A stretch of DNA of 17,676 nt from JBHGBB01 sp041946755 (GCA_041946755.1 JBHGBB010000061.1:1-17676); one strand, 5' to 3'; counted from the stretch's first letter, positions 1 through 8,290 are shown. Notes: generated from the sequence alone by a model not told the origin. Program-made: numbers and translations.

Positions 1-28
1 TGACGCGTTTCTGCTCGAGGTCGACACC

Positions 29-1144
29 ATGACCGGCTTGATCTCCAACTTTCTCGACCAGGTCGTAAACGAATTCATTGAATTAGTGAAATCATTTCTC
101 GCTAAAAAACAATCTCTCCCCAAAATCGGTAAACTCGATTTAACTGAATTTGAAACGTTTATTCTGAAACGGTTAGGGAAACCGGATAAATCCATTATCG
201 TGCCACCATTAACCGGAGTAGATGCCGGAGTTATCGATATCGGCAACAATCAAGTATTAATCGTTGCTGAAGACCCGATATTTCAAGTACCGAAACAGTC
301 GCCGGAAATGTTTGGTTGGTATACCGTTCATATTGGTGCCAGCGATGTTGCGGTCTTGGGAGTGAAACCGAAATATCTGACGTACACCTTGTTGATGCCG
401 CCGAATACCTCAACTCAAAATTTTGAAATTATCGTCGATTCGATTCATCGCGCAGCGGTTGAACTCGACCTTAGTATTGTCGGCGGACATACCGGTTATT
501 ATCCGGTAGGTGCGTCTCCCCTAATCGGCGGAATTACGGTTTTCGCCATCGCAGATAAAGATAACTATGTAACTCCGGCTGGTGCACAACCGAACGACGT
601 GGTGATTTTAACCAAAGGTCCGGCAATAGAAGCCACTGCGCTGTTAGCCGGATTATATGAACCGGAAATGAGGAAGTACTACCCCGGCAGATTAATTGAT
701 AAGGCGAAGTCTTTATCTCGCCAGATAACGGTAGTTCAAGATGCATTAACGGCTATGGAAACAGGAGGAGTTACTGCCATGCATGATGCTACCGAAGGCG
801 GCGTTCTTGGCGGACTTTTTGAAGTAGCTAATGCCAGTAAGGTAGGGATGGAACTCGATGAAACGTTAATCATTTATCCGGAAGAAGTACAGATGGTTTG
901 CGATTTCTTACATATCGATCCCTTGACCGCTATCTCTGAAGGATCCCTTATCATAACCGCAGCATCGAAATCGGCGCAGAAGATTATTAAACAATTAAAC
1001 GCTGTTGGTATCCAATCATCGATAATAGGAAACGTAGTTAATAATACTCAAAAGAGAATAATTAAACGACGGAATGGAAATATCATTCCTTTAGAAATTC
1101 AAGCCGATCCCTTTTGGCCGGCATTTTTTAAAGGGATACAGTAA
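29..1144 (+). CDS. AIR synthase-related (HypE-like) protein, 5' end uncertain
   Basis: This is a member of the PurM/AIR-synthase superfamily (HypE, SelD, ThiL, PurM, PurL), enzymes that bind ATP and activate a carbonyl- or thiocarboxylate-type oxygen. Seen: the N-terminal AIRS core with GVDAGV (residues 63-67), EDP (81-83), GASDVAVLGV (103-112) and VGGHTG (151-156), and the C-terminal AIRS_C domain with MHDATEGGVLGG (251-262) and SEGSLIIT (303-310). The closest type is the HypE-like proteins annotated only as AIR synthase-related. It ends in FFKGIQ and lacks the C-terminal Cys that true HypE uses to carry the thiocarboxamide, and no hyp genes are nearby, so a hydrogenase-maturation role is not supported. 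The core begins around residue 30 (LPKIGKLD). The frame is also open from base 2, so the true start could lie upstream; no Shine-Dalgarno site is seen before the ATG. The family is firm and the substrate unknown. Confidence 0.85.
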   Translation: MTGLISNFLDQVVNEFIELVKSFLAKKQSLPKIGKLDLTEFETFILKRLGKPDKSIIVPPLTGVDAGVIDIGNNQVLIVAEDPIFQVPKQSPEMFGWYTVHIGASDVAVLGVKPKYLTYTLLMPPNTSTQNFEIIVDSIHRAAVELDLSIVGGHTGYYPVGASPLIGGITVFAIADKDNYVTPAGAQPNDVVILTKGPAIEATALLAGLYEPEMRKYYPGRLIDKAKSLSRQITVVQDALTAMETGGVTAMHDATEGGVLGGLFEVANASKVGMELDETLIIYPEEVQMVCDFLHIDPLTAISEGSLIITAASKSAQKIIKQLNAVGIQSSIIGNVVNNTQKRIIKRRNGNIIPLEIQADPFWPAFFKGIQ

Positions 1145-1191
1145 TTTTATTTAAACGAATACAATATGGAGTTCTTCTCGACAGATTGAAC

Positions 1192-1221
1192 ATCGCATTT
1201 TGGTTGAATGTGTTATGCGAT
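1192..1221. other. Hairpin downstream of the AIR synthase-related gene
   Basis: ATCGCAT (1192-1198) pairs with ATGCGAT (1215-1221) across a 16-nt loop. No T-run follows, so it is at best a weak 3'-end structure for the upstream mRNA. The rest of 1145-1365 is AT-rich and shows no gene. A small 13-nt palindrome (TTCGAT-T-ATCGAA) sits at 1268-1280. Confidence 0.3.
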
Positions 1222-1365
1222 ACGAATTTCCGGCTAATCTGATATAACTTTTCTTATCTTTTGATATTTCGATTATCGAATCACTTCTAAATTCCTACCT
1301 AAGTCAGGGCTTACCAAATAACCATATAATTTTGTCAATTATTTTTATTAATTACATAATAATAC

Positions 1366-1395
1366 TTGACAAACTTGTTAGATTAATGGTATTAT
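1366..1395 (+). promoter_or_regulatory. Sigma70-type promoter upstream of the hairpin array
   Basis: A perfect -35 TTGACA (1366-1371) is separated by 18 bases from a -10 TATTAT (1390-1395), in very AT-rich surroundings. Transcription would begin near 1402, just before the first hairpin. No annotated-size gene starts within 800 bases, so the promoter most likely drives a structured RNA or a small-ORF transcript. An inverted copy of the -35 word (TTGTCAA, 1332-1338) lies 27 bases upstream and could form an operator-like dyad with TTGACAA (1366-1372). Confidence 0.65.
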
Positions 1396-1442
1396 ATTTA
1401 CATCGAATATAAATATATCCTTCGAGATGAATTAAGTAGCAG

Positions 1443-1464
1443 CAGGTTAAGAACAGTTAACCTG
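1443..1464. repeat. Array hairpin H1
   Basis: CAGGTTAA (1443-1450) pairs perfectly with TTAACCTG (1457-1464) around a 6-nt loop. It is the first structure after the predicted transcription start. Its stem lacks the GTTGAATT word of the later hairpins. Confidence 0.6.
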
Positions 1465-1521
1465 TCTATTTATTGATAGAGAAAATAGATCGATCAAAAG
1501 TTTGTTAATGAAAGAACTGGA

Positions 1522-1554
1522 GTTGAATTTTTCGCCAATGGCGAAAAGTTCAAC
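1522..1554. repeat. Array hairpin H2 (GTTGAATT family)
   Basis: A 15-bp stem (one G-T pair) closes a 3-nt AAT loop at 1537-1539. The basal arm is GTTGAATT (1522-1529) opposite GTTCAAC (1548-1554). The apical arm TTTCGCC (1530-1536) pairs with GGCGAAA (1540-1546). Confidence 0.75.
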
Positions 1555-1578
1555 CTCGGAGCAGCTTAATGGTTTGAG

Positions 1579-1609
1579 TTGAATTATTGCCAATTTGGCA
1601 ATAATTCAA
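1579..1609. repeat. Array hairpin H3 (GTTGAATT family)
   Basis: A perfect 14-bp stem closes an ATT loop (1593-1595). The base is TTGAATT/AATTCAA, as in H2, and the word upstream reads GAGTTGAATT. The apical arm is ATTGCCA paired with TGGCAAT, so it differs from H2 in sequence but keeps full pairing. Confidence 0.75.
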
Positions 1610-1667
1610 GATAACTAGTTGATTTTTCAGTAAATAATCGGATTCTACCCTTAATAGCGATAAAATT

Positions 1668-1706
1668 TATGTTGAATTATACTCCATTTGAGTATAATTC
1701 AACATA
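1668..1706. repeat. Array hairpin H4 (GTTGAATT family)
   Basis: This is the longest stem. TATGTTGAATTATACTC (1668-1684) pairs with GAGTATAATTCAACATA (1690-1706), 17 bp without a mismatch, around a 5-nt loop. The basal GTTGAATT/AATTCAAC is shared with H2 and H3; the apical ATACTC/GAGTAT is unique. Confidence 0.78.
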
Positions 1707-1770
1707 GCTGTATAAATTTAATATAATCAATATTATATATCAATTAAGGCCTTGTATTAGTCAACTTAGT

Positions 1771-1801
1771 TTGAATTATATGGAAATTCCATAAAACTCA
1801 A
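1771..1801. repeat. Array hairpin H5 (degenerate GTTGAATT family)
   Basis: The left arm carries TTTGAATTATATGGA and the right arm TCCATAAAACTCAA around an AAT loop (1785-1787). Two internal mismatches (1778/1794 and 1775/1797) make it the weakest family member. The apical ATGGA/TCCAT still pairs and again differs from its neighbours. Confidence 0.5.
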
Positions 1802-1828
1802 CTCGATTATGATAGAAATACGGAGTAC

Positions 1829-1857
1829 AACCCGAATTGGTCCGACCAATTCGGGTT
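1829..1857. repeat. Array hairpin H6
   Basis: AACCCGAATTGGT (1829-1841) pairs perfectly with ACCAATTCGGGTT (1845-1857), 13 bp around a CCG loop. The stem sequence is not of the GTTGAATT type, but the size, triloop and position continue the series. Confidence 0.7.
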
Positions 1858-1930
1858 ACAATCCGATATCAATACCGTTACAAATAACTGTCTTTTTTAA
1901 CTGAGACATAGAGACATTAGGTAATTAATA

Positions 1931-2053
1931 ATGAATAAGAAGATATCTCATTTAATCCAACTAAAAAGGAATCAGCAACAAACCGGTATCGTTATGATAA
2001 TGCGTTATATGGAGATGTGTTGTCTCCAAGGTATGGGAGGGCCACCTATGTAA
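1931..2053 (+). CDS. Possible 40-residue peptide ending CCLQGMGGPPM
   Basis: An ATG-initiated frame of 40 codons begins MNKKISHLIQLK, has a Met-rich middle and ends MCCLQGMGGPPM before TAA. It lies after the hairpin array and stops 37 bases before the terminator, so it would be the only ORF of the proposed transcript. The ribosome-binding site is weak (TAGG, 1918-1921, nine bases from ATG). A 6-bp hairpin (TGGAGA/TCTCCA, 2010-2028) lies within the frame. I do not recognise the sequence. A lysine-rich leader followed by a short Cys/Gly/Pro tail recalls peptides that are cut or modified after translation, but no modifying enzyme is visible. It may equally be chance. Confidence 0.25.
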   Translation: MNKKISHLIQLKRNQQQTGIVMIMRYMEMCCLQGMGGPPM

Positions 2054-2090
2054 CCATTATCCGACATCAGAAGATATTATCAAATAAAAC

Positions 2091-2133
2091 AACCCACTAC
2101 CAGAGAACGACACCGATGGTACGTGGGTTTTTT
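2091..2133 (+). terminator. Rho-independent terminator closing the hairpin-array unit
   Basis: AACCCAC (2091-2097) pairs with GTGGGTT (2123-2129). The stem extends by TACC/GGTA across a single bulged C at 2122, and TTTTTT (2128-2133) follows directly. It is the only convincing stem plus T-run in the 1.4-kb gene-poor region. Confidence 0.7.
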
Positions 2134-2228
2134 AGTTTCCGGATATTGCATCGAAAAAAAACAAACGAAACCATATCTGAATATAATCCTGTAACCTGAA
2201 ATTATAGAAGCCGCCAGGAGAATATACG

Positions 2229-2462
2229 ATGAGCAATATCAAACATTTTGAAGAGAGAAATAAAACAGAAATCCGAATTTTAAATAAGATTCGAATATTA
2301 TCGCAAACCATAAATAACTTGAGTAAATCATCCCGGACTGCGGTATTGGAACCGACACCATCGACCAAAATGACGCAAACGGAACAACCGGGAGAATTAT
2401 CCAAGATATCTTTAACGGGAGAGGAGGGAGTGATATTGACCTATTGCAGTGACCGAAAATGA
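2229..2462 (+). CDS. Possible small hydrophilic protein, 77 aa
   Basis: An ATG frame of 77 codons has a good ribosome-binding site (AGGAG, 2216-2220, eight bases before ATG) and a TATAAT word at 2182-2187 without a clear -35. The product is hydrophilic. Its first 35 residues (MSNIKHFEERNKTEIRILNK onward) look helical and amphipathic, followed by a Pro/Thr-rich middle. There is no signal peptide and no recognised domain. It lies between the terminator of the hairpin unit and the outer-membrane-like gene at 2584, separated from the latter by 121 bases. Opposite-strand frames overlap it, so coding status is uncertain. The ribosome-binding site is the main argument for it. Confidence 0.35.
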   Translation: MSNIKHFEERNKTEIRILNKIRILSQTINNLSKSSRTAVLEPTPSTKMTQTEQPGELSKISLTGEEGVILTYCSDRK

Positions 2463-2583
2463 TGGGGGTAGTAGTAACCTGAAGTGGAAATACCAATAAA
2501 TTAACATAAAGTGTATAACGAGTAAGACCAAAATCGAGTAGTAACGCAACTCAAAATCAAAATATTAAGGAGAAAAATAAGTT

Positions 2584-3432
2584 ATGAAAAAGAATCAAGT
2601 CGCTCAAATCATAGTCGTATTAAGTTTGGTGTTGTTAACCGTAGGAGTCTATGCCGGAGTACCGTTAAATAACCTGGAAGGAGTCGGAGGTATCGCCTTC
2701 AATCCGCTGGCATATCTAGCCGGAAATAAAATCGATTCCGATAGTAAATCCGGTGGCGATAGTTTAAGTTTGCAGAATGCATTTCGTAAACCGCAGTTTG
2801 GAGCCTGGTATGTAAATTTAGGCGATGTCGATGTCGATTGGACAACCTTTGGCGTTGCAGAAACAGTATTTGACCGAGTCGAACTATCGTATGGCCATGA
2901 AATCATCGCGCCAACCGGTAAAAACATTTATAAAAACAATTTTGGGGCGAAAGTCTTAGCGATTCAAGAGAATCAAGGCGGGCTGAATTTCGTTCCGGCG
3001 ATTTCGGTTGGGATAATTGCAAAAACCGTTTCCGATACCGCGCCGGGTGTTGATGATTCCGGAGTAGATTTCTATTTAGTAGGCACCAAATTGATTAAAG
3101 AATTACCGAAACCGGTTCTGGTTTCTGCCGGAGTGTTAGCCACTAAGGGATTGGTTACCGGGGTATTTGGCTATGATAACGATCGGGATTATACCGTATT
3201 CGGTAATTTGGATGTTATCCCATTAAGCAAACTCGCGGTTGGAGTCGAATATAAACAAGGGGCAAAATTCGACGATTTCAAAAATGCCAATTATTGGAAC
3301 GCGCATGTCGCCTGGTTTGCTACCAATAATCTCTCATTAATTGCAGCGTATGTTAATGCCGGCGATGAGAAATCCACATCCAAGGTTGGATTAGGCGATG
3401 GATTCGTTTTAAGTACCCAATACGCATTTTAA
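2584..3432 (+). CDS. Exported outer-membrane beta-barrel-like protein (DUF3034-like)
   Basis: A 282-residue protein with a clear Sec signal peptide (hydrophobic core residues 8-22, probable cut after VYA at 24). The mature part alternates short beta-strand-like segments with Gly/Asp turns and ends ...LSTQYAF, a terminal Phe typical of outer-membrane barrels. The segments GVGGIAFNPLAYLAG (33-47) and FDRVELSYGHE (96-106) recall the DUF3034 family of predicted outer-membrane proteins; that match is from memory and moderate. The start is set by AAGGAG (2567-2572), 11 bases before ATG. The gene is followed by a perfect palindrome (3449-3476). No substrate or role can be read from sequence, and the neighbouring methionine genes do not obviously explain it. 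Confidence 0.75.
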   Translation: MKKNQVAQIIVVLSLVLLTVGVYAGVPLNNLEGVGGIAFNPLAYLAGNKIDSDSKSGGDSLSLQNAFRKPQFGAWYVNLGDVDVDWTTFGVAETVFDRVELSYGHEIIAPTGKNIYKNNFGAKVLAIQENQGGLNFVPAISVGIIAKTVSDTAPGVDDSGVDFYLVGTKLIKELPKPVLVSAGVLATKGLVTGVFGYDNDRDYTVFGNLDVIPLSKLAVGVEYKQGAKFDDFKNANYWNAHVAWFATNNLSLIAAYVNAGDEKSTSKVGLGDGFVLSTQYAF

Positions 3433-3448
3433 TCACAATTGTGTATTG

Positions 3449-3476
3449 GTAGGGGCGAGGCATGCCTCGCCCCTAC
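3449..3476. repeat. Perfect 28-bp GC-rich palindrome, probable terminator
   Basis: The left half GTAGGGGCGAGGCA (3449-3462) is followed immediately by its exact reverse complement (to 3476). It sits 17 bases after the barrel-protein stop and is followed by an A-rich rather than T-rich run, so it may end transcription from either strand or stabilise the 3' end. Palindromes with this GTAGGGGCG...CGCCCCTAC look are common interspersed intergenic elements in many bacteria. Confidence 0.75.
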
Positions 3477-3494
3477 TATAAAAAAATAAATTAA

Positions 3495-4811
<1,317 letters not shown>

Positions 4812-4824
4812 AATCTAAAAGCGT

Positions 4825-4921
4825 TAACCGCAAAGACGCAACGACAAATGCACTAAGAACGCAAAGATAATCAATTTTTTTCTTGCGACCTTTGCGTTTT
4901 CACTTTACGCCTTTGCGGTTA
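4825..4921. repeat. Interspersed inverted repeat (CCGCAAAGACGC type)
   Basis: The outer arm TAACCGCAAAG (4825-4835) pairs with CTTTGCGGTTA (4911-4921), and an inner arm AACGCAAAG (4858-4866) pairs with CTTTGCGTT (4890-4898). The CGCAAAG word recurs. The element fills almost the whole metY-metX gap. Similar CGCAAAG-rich dyads occur between genes in unrelated bacteria; no transposase is present. Confidence 0.65.
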
Positions 4922-4924
4922 GCT

Positions 4925-4930
4925 TAAAAT
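4925..4930 (+). promoter_or_regulatory. Possible -10 box for a nearly leaderless metX mRNA
   Basis: TAAAAT lies nine bases before the metX ATG, so transcription would start at or next to the initiation codon. No Shine-Dalgarno site precedes this ATG. No convincing -35 is seen at the right distance, partly because the repeat occupies it. Confidence 0.25.
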
Positions 4931-4939
4931 CATATTGAT

Positions 4940-6097
4940 ATGGTTAAACAAACCGAAAACAAATGGCTGGTCGAAACCGAATATATTAATTTTGCCAAAC
5001 CGCCGCTGGAGATAACTCTTGATAACCGGGAAAAACTCGGGCCGATTTCCCTGGCGTATGAAACCTATGGCAAATTGAATCAAGACCGGTCGAATGCGAT
5101 TCTGGTATTGCATGCATTCACCGGGGATGCCCATGCTGCTGGATATCATGCGGGAGATAAACATCCCGGATGGTGGGATGCCATGATCGGCCCCGGGAAA
5201 GCATTTGATACCGATCTCTATTATGTGATTAGTACAAATGTTATCGGTGGCTGCAAAGGGTCTACCGGCCCCTCGTCATTAAATCCGAAAACCGGGAAAC
5301 CGTATGGTTTGGAATTCCCGATAATTACGATTAAAGATATGGTTACCGCGCAAAGGTATCTCATCGATTGTCTCGGAATAAAAAAACTGGTATCCGTCGC
5401 CGGGGGGTCGATGGGCGGGATGCAGGCGTTGCAATGGGCGGTCTCATATCCCCACCGAATTCTGAGTACCATTCCGATAGCTACCACCGCCAAACATTCG
5501 CCGCAACAGATCGCGTTTGATGAAGTCGGTCGACAGGCGATTATGGCTGACCCGCATTGGAGAAACGGGAATTATTATGGCAGACCTATTCCCGCAAAAG
5601 GATTGGCAGTAGCGCGGATGGTTGGGCATATCACTTATATGAGCGATAAATCTATGGCGGAAAAGTTCGGCAGGCGGGTAAAAGATAACCATCAACCGTT
5701 TAAATTCGAGCCGAATTTCGAAGTTGAAGGATATCTCAAATATCGGGGAGATAGTTTCGTTAACCGGTTCGATGCGAATTCATATCTCTATATCACTAAA
5801 GCGATGGATAATTTCGATTTAGCGGAAGGGAAACGGTTATCTGATGTTTTCCGAAACAACCCGGTAAAATTCCTGGTGATTGCATTCAAATCCGATTGGC
5901 TCTATCCGGCATATCAATCACAGGAAATTGTTAAAGCCTGTAAACTAGCCGGAGTCGATGCGGTATATTGCGAAATCGAATCGAGTTATGGCCATGATGC
6001 GTTTCTGGTTGAAGTCGAGAAACAATCGCAATTGATTAAACATTTTTTGAAAAAAGTTTTTAAAGGTTATGAGGTAACTGATGAATATACCATCTAA
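4940..6097 (+). CDS. metX: Homoserine O-acetyltransferase
   Basis: This alpha/beta-hydrolase-fold enzyme transfers the acetyl group of acetyl-CoA to L-homoserine, giving the substrate of the adjacent MetY. At 385 residues it has typical MetX length. Seen: [11 protein letters not shown] (58-68), [11 protein letters not shown] (103-113), the nucleophile elbow GGSMGG with Ser157, Asp319 in FKSDWLYP and His352 in YGHDAFL, forming the Ser-Asp-His triad. Acetyl rather than succinyl use is inferred from the family pattern and from the partner MetY; the two specificities are not always separable by sequence. The ATG has no clear Shine-Dalgarno site. It is separated from metY by an interspersed repeat and from metW by another, so co-transcription is plausible but not certain. 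Confidence 0.94.
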   Translation: MVKQTENKWLVETEYINFAKPPLEITLDNREKLGPISLAYETYGKLNQDRSNAILVLHAFTGDAHAAGYHAGDKHPGWWDAMIGPGKAFDTDLYYVISTNVIGGCKGSTGPSSLNPKTGKPYGLEFPIITIKDMVTAQRYLIDCLGIKKLVSVAGGSMGGMQALQWAVSYPHRILSTIPIATTAKHSPQQIAFDEVGRQAIMADPHWRNGNYYGRPIPAKGLAVARMVGHITYMSDKSMAEKFGRRVKDNHQPFKFEPNFEVEGYLKYRGDSFVNRFDANSYLYITKAMDNFDLAEGKRLSDVFRNNPVKFLVIAFKSDWLYPAYQSQEIVKACKLAGVDAVYCEIESSYGHDAFLVEVEKQSQLIKHFLKKVFKGYEVTDEYTI

Positions 6098-6132
6098 AAT
6101 ATCGTTGTTTCAAATATAATAAGGACCTTCTC

Positions 6133-6221
6133 TTGTCATTGCGAGCGAAACGAAACAATCTCGTTTATGGTTCTACCTTGAAACAGGGATTGCTTCGTCG
6201 CAACGCTCCTCGCAATGACAA
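6133..6221. repeat. Interspersed palindromic element (TTGTCATTGCGAG type)
   Basis: Terminal arms TTGTCATTGCGAG (6133-6145) and CTCGCAATGACAA (6209-6221) are exact inverted repeats. Inside them, GAAACAATCTC and GGGATTGCTTCG continue an imperfect dyad. Elements of this TCATTGCGAGCGAAGCGAAGC type are scattered between genes of many bacteria and carry no coding sequence. It occupies most of the metX-metW gap. Confidence 0.8.
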
Positions 6222-6266
6222 AAGAACACTCGGTCGCATAGACTGAACCGATCCGATTTTAAAAAT

Positions 6267-6917
6267 ATGACTAAATTGAATGATAATAAATCTGAATCCA
6301 ACTCCGCGCGGGTGAGTTATCGGCTCGTCCGTACCACAACCAAATACGAATATCAGGTTATTCTGAACTGGATTCTTTCTAATACCACCGTACTGGATCT
6401 TGGGTGCGGTGATGGCGAATTATTATCGCTCTTAATCCGGCAGAGGCAGGTTAAAGCGCAAGGAATCGAAATAAATGAATCGGCGATATATACCTGCGTC
6501 GAAAAAGAATTGAGTGTATTTCATGGCGATATCGATTCCGGATTGGCAGAATATAGCGAAACTTCGTTCGATTATGTTATTCTCGACCAGACCTTTCAGG
6601 AAGTTAGAAAACCGGATGCGGTACTTCAGGAAGCGCTTCGGGTTGGGAGGCACGTTATCGTCGGGTTCCCGAATTTCGGTTATTATTCGAATCGATTCCA
6701 ACTGGCAATTAAAGGGAGAACCCCAGTTTCACCTTCATTACCATATTTATGGTATGAAACCCCCAACCTCCATTTCCTAACGATTCTTGATTTTTTCGAG
6801 TATTGCCATCAGCGAAAGATTCGGGTAGAAAACGCCGTTTTTGTCCGAAACGATAAACCGGTTACGGTATACCCAAATCTATTTGCGCAGATCGGTTTAT
6901 TCTTACTCAGAAAGTAA
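6267..6917 (+). CDS. metW: MetW, methionine biosynthesis methyltransferase-fold protein
   Basis: A 216-residue class I SAM-binding-fold protein of the MetW family, which is usually encoded beside metX and is needed with it for efficient homoserine acylation in several bacteria. Seen: SAM-site motif VLDLGCGDG (42-50), an acidic GIEI after the next strand, YVILDQTFQEVRKP (motif IV region) and the MetW-characteristic VGFPNFGYYSNR followed by ...LWYETPNLHFLT. The N-terminal ~20 residues are polar and may be flexible. The ATG lacks a Shine-Dalgarno site. It ends five bases before the cystathionine beta-synthase start, so the two are very likely co-transcribed. Its biochemical activity is not settled by sequence; the family assignment is strong. 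Confidence 0.9.
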   Translation: MTKLNDNKSESNSARVSYRLVRTTTKYEYQVILNWILSNTTVLDLGCGDGELLSLLIRQRQVKAQGIEINESAIYTCVEKELSVFHGDIDSGLAEYSETSFDYVILDQTFQEVRKPDAVLQEALRVGRHVIVGFPNFGYYSNRFQLAIKGRTPVSPSLPYLWYETPNLHFLTILDFFEYCHQRKIRVENAVFVRNDKPVTVYPNLFAQIGLFLLRK

Positions 6918-6922
6918 CTCTT

Positions 6923-8290
6923 ATGGCACGATATAACCATATCTTAGAAGCGATCGGGAAAACTCCATTAATTAAACTGAATAAAATTTCTAAAGGAATC
7001 CCATCTCCGATATATGTAAAACTCGAAAGCCTAAATCCGGGAGGAAGTGTTAAAGACCGGATCGGCTTAGCGATGATTGAAGCCGCAGAACGAGATGGAT
7101 TGCTGAAACCCGGGGGAACGATTATTGAAGCTACTGCCGGCAATACTGGAGTCGGGCTGGCGTTAGTAGCCGCGTTAAAAAACTATCGATGTATCTTTGT
7201 GATGCCGGATAAAATGAGCGCAGATAAAATCAATCTGCTGAAAGCGTATGGCGCTGAAGTGGTAATAACCCCAACCTCGGTTCCGCCGGATTCACCGGAA
7301 AGTTATAATGGGATTGCTGACCGGCTGGCGCAAGAGATACCCGGCGCGTATCGACCGAACCAATTTGCCAATCCGAATAATCCTATAGCTCATTATTTAA
7401 CCACCGGCCCTGAAATATGGCAGGATTCTAATGGGCAAGTCGAAATATTTATTGCCAGTATGGGAACCGGGGGAACGATTTCCGGCACCGCCAAATATCT
7501 CAAAGAACAGAATCCGAATATCGTTATTGTTGGTGCCGACCCGGAAGGATCGATACTTTCCGGCGATAGTCCGAAATCGTATAAAGTAGAAGGGATTGGC
7601 GAAGATTTTATTCCGAAAACATTCAATCGTCAGCTCGTTGATGAAATGGTACGGGTGAGCGATAAAGAATCGTTTAACACCGCCCGTCGGCTGGCACGAG
7701 AAGAGGGATTGCTGGTAGGCGGTTCCGCAGGTACCGCAACCGCCGCGGCATTGAAATATACGCAACGACTCACTGCGCCCAAAAATATTGTGGTGTTATT
7801 GCCTGATACCGGGAGAAATTATTTAACCAAAATCTATTCCGATTCCTGGATGCAGGAAAATGGATTCTGGCAGGATAAGGCAACCGCGACAAATACTTTG
7901 GACGAAATTCTCGCGCAAAGAAAAGAGTTACCTAAGCTTATCGCAGTAAATGCTGCGGATATCCTGAGTAAAGCAGTAGAACTGATGCATACGTATAACA
8001 TTTCTCAAATACCGGTAATAGATAATAATCGAGTCGTCGGCAGTTTACGGGAAGCAGCGTTGATGAAACTACTGCATGATGGTATCGATTTCACTCAACA
8101 AACCATATCTACAGTTATGGGAATTCCCATGCCTACTATGGACGTCACCACTGATGTATCTGAAGCATATCGGATTTTACTTTCCGGAGAAATCGGGATT
8201 ATTGTTACCAGAAATACCGTTCCGTCTGGTATAATAACTAGAACCGATTTAATTAATTTCTGGGTACATCAAAGGAGAAACGATTCATGA
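6923..8290 (+). CDS. Cystathionine beta-synthase with C-terminal CBS-domain pair
   Basis: A fold-type II PLP enzyme expected to condense homocysteine with serine (or an activated serine) to cystathionine, the first step of reverse transsulfuration. Seen: Schiff-base K44 in GGSVKDRIG, substrate loop TAGNTG (71-76), DKMSADK (96-102, the CBS-type version of the loop), PLP-phosphate site GTGGTISG (181-188), VEGIGEDF (222-229) and GGSAGT (266-271). Residues ~335-450 form two CBS repeats (SKAVELMHTYNISQIPVID... and VSEAYRILLSGEIGIIVT...), a regulatory module that binds adenosyl ligands in other proteins. At 455 residues it fits CBS better than simple cysteine synthases (~310). A cysteine synthase with CBS domains is the alternative. 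The stop overlaps the next start (ATGA). Confidence 0.9.
   Translation: MARYNHILEAIGKTPLIKLNKISKGIPSPIYVKLESLNPGGSVKDRIGLAMIEAAERDGLLKPGGTIIEATAGNTGVGLALVAALKNYRCIFVMPDKMSADKINLLKAYGAEVVITPTSVPPDSPESYNGIADRLAQEIPGAYRPNQFANPNNPIAHYLTTGPEIWQDSNGQVEIFIASMGTGGTISGTAKYLKEQNPNIVIVGADPEGSILSGDSPKSYKVEGIGEDFIPKTFNRQLVDEMVRVSDKESFNTARRLAREEGLLVGGSAGTATAAALKYTQRLTAPKNIVVLLPDTGRNYLTKIYSDSWMQENGFWQDKATATNTLDEILAQRKELPKLIAVNAADILSKAVELMHTYNISQIPVIDNNRVVGSLREAALMKLLHDGIDFTQQTISTVMGIPMPTMDVTTDVSEAYRILLSGEIGIIVTRNTVPSGIITRTDLINFWVHQRRNDS

Larger units (their letters stand above)
1402..2133 (+). ncRNA. Candidate structured transcript with hairpin array
   Basis: This is inferred as one transcription unit because a strong promoter (1366-1395) precedes it, six hairpins fill 1443-1857, and a Rho-independent terminator closes it at 2091-2133. 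The only ORF of note inside is a 40-codon frame at 1931-2053 with a weak Shine-Dalgarno site. I do not recognise a known RNA family. It could be a non-coding RNA, or the long structured leader of a very small peptide gene. Neither end is established experimentally. Confidence 0.4.

Noticed and set aside
29..1144. Selenophosphate synthetase (SelD), which would support the selenoprotein idea
   Set aside because: It belongs to the same superfamily but lacks the N-terminal SelD Gly-rich segment with Cys/Sec and Lys. The motif pattern is HypE-like, so it cannot be used as evidence for a selenium pathway.
1266..1338. Minus-strand promoter using TTGACA (complement of 1333-1338)
   Set aside because: No acceptable -10 lies 16-18 bases away on that strand, and no minus-strand gene follows.
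1522..1706. GTTGAAT...ATTCAAC stems as integron attC sites (GTTRRRY/RYYYAAC)
   Set aside because: attC sites read RYYYAAC first and GTTRRRY last. Here the order is the reverse on both strands because the stems are palindromic. There are no cassette genes between the stems and no integrase is seen.
1443..1857. CRISPR array
   Set aside because: Repeat units are not identical, the spacing is irregular (57-103 bases), each unit is itself a hairpin with changing sequence, and no cas gene is present.
2017..2199. 60-codon frame MLSPRYGRATYV...
   Set aside because: It runs through the Rho-independent terminator at 2091-2133, has no ribosome-binding site and has no recognisable composition.
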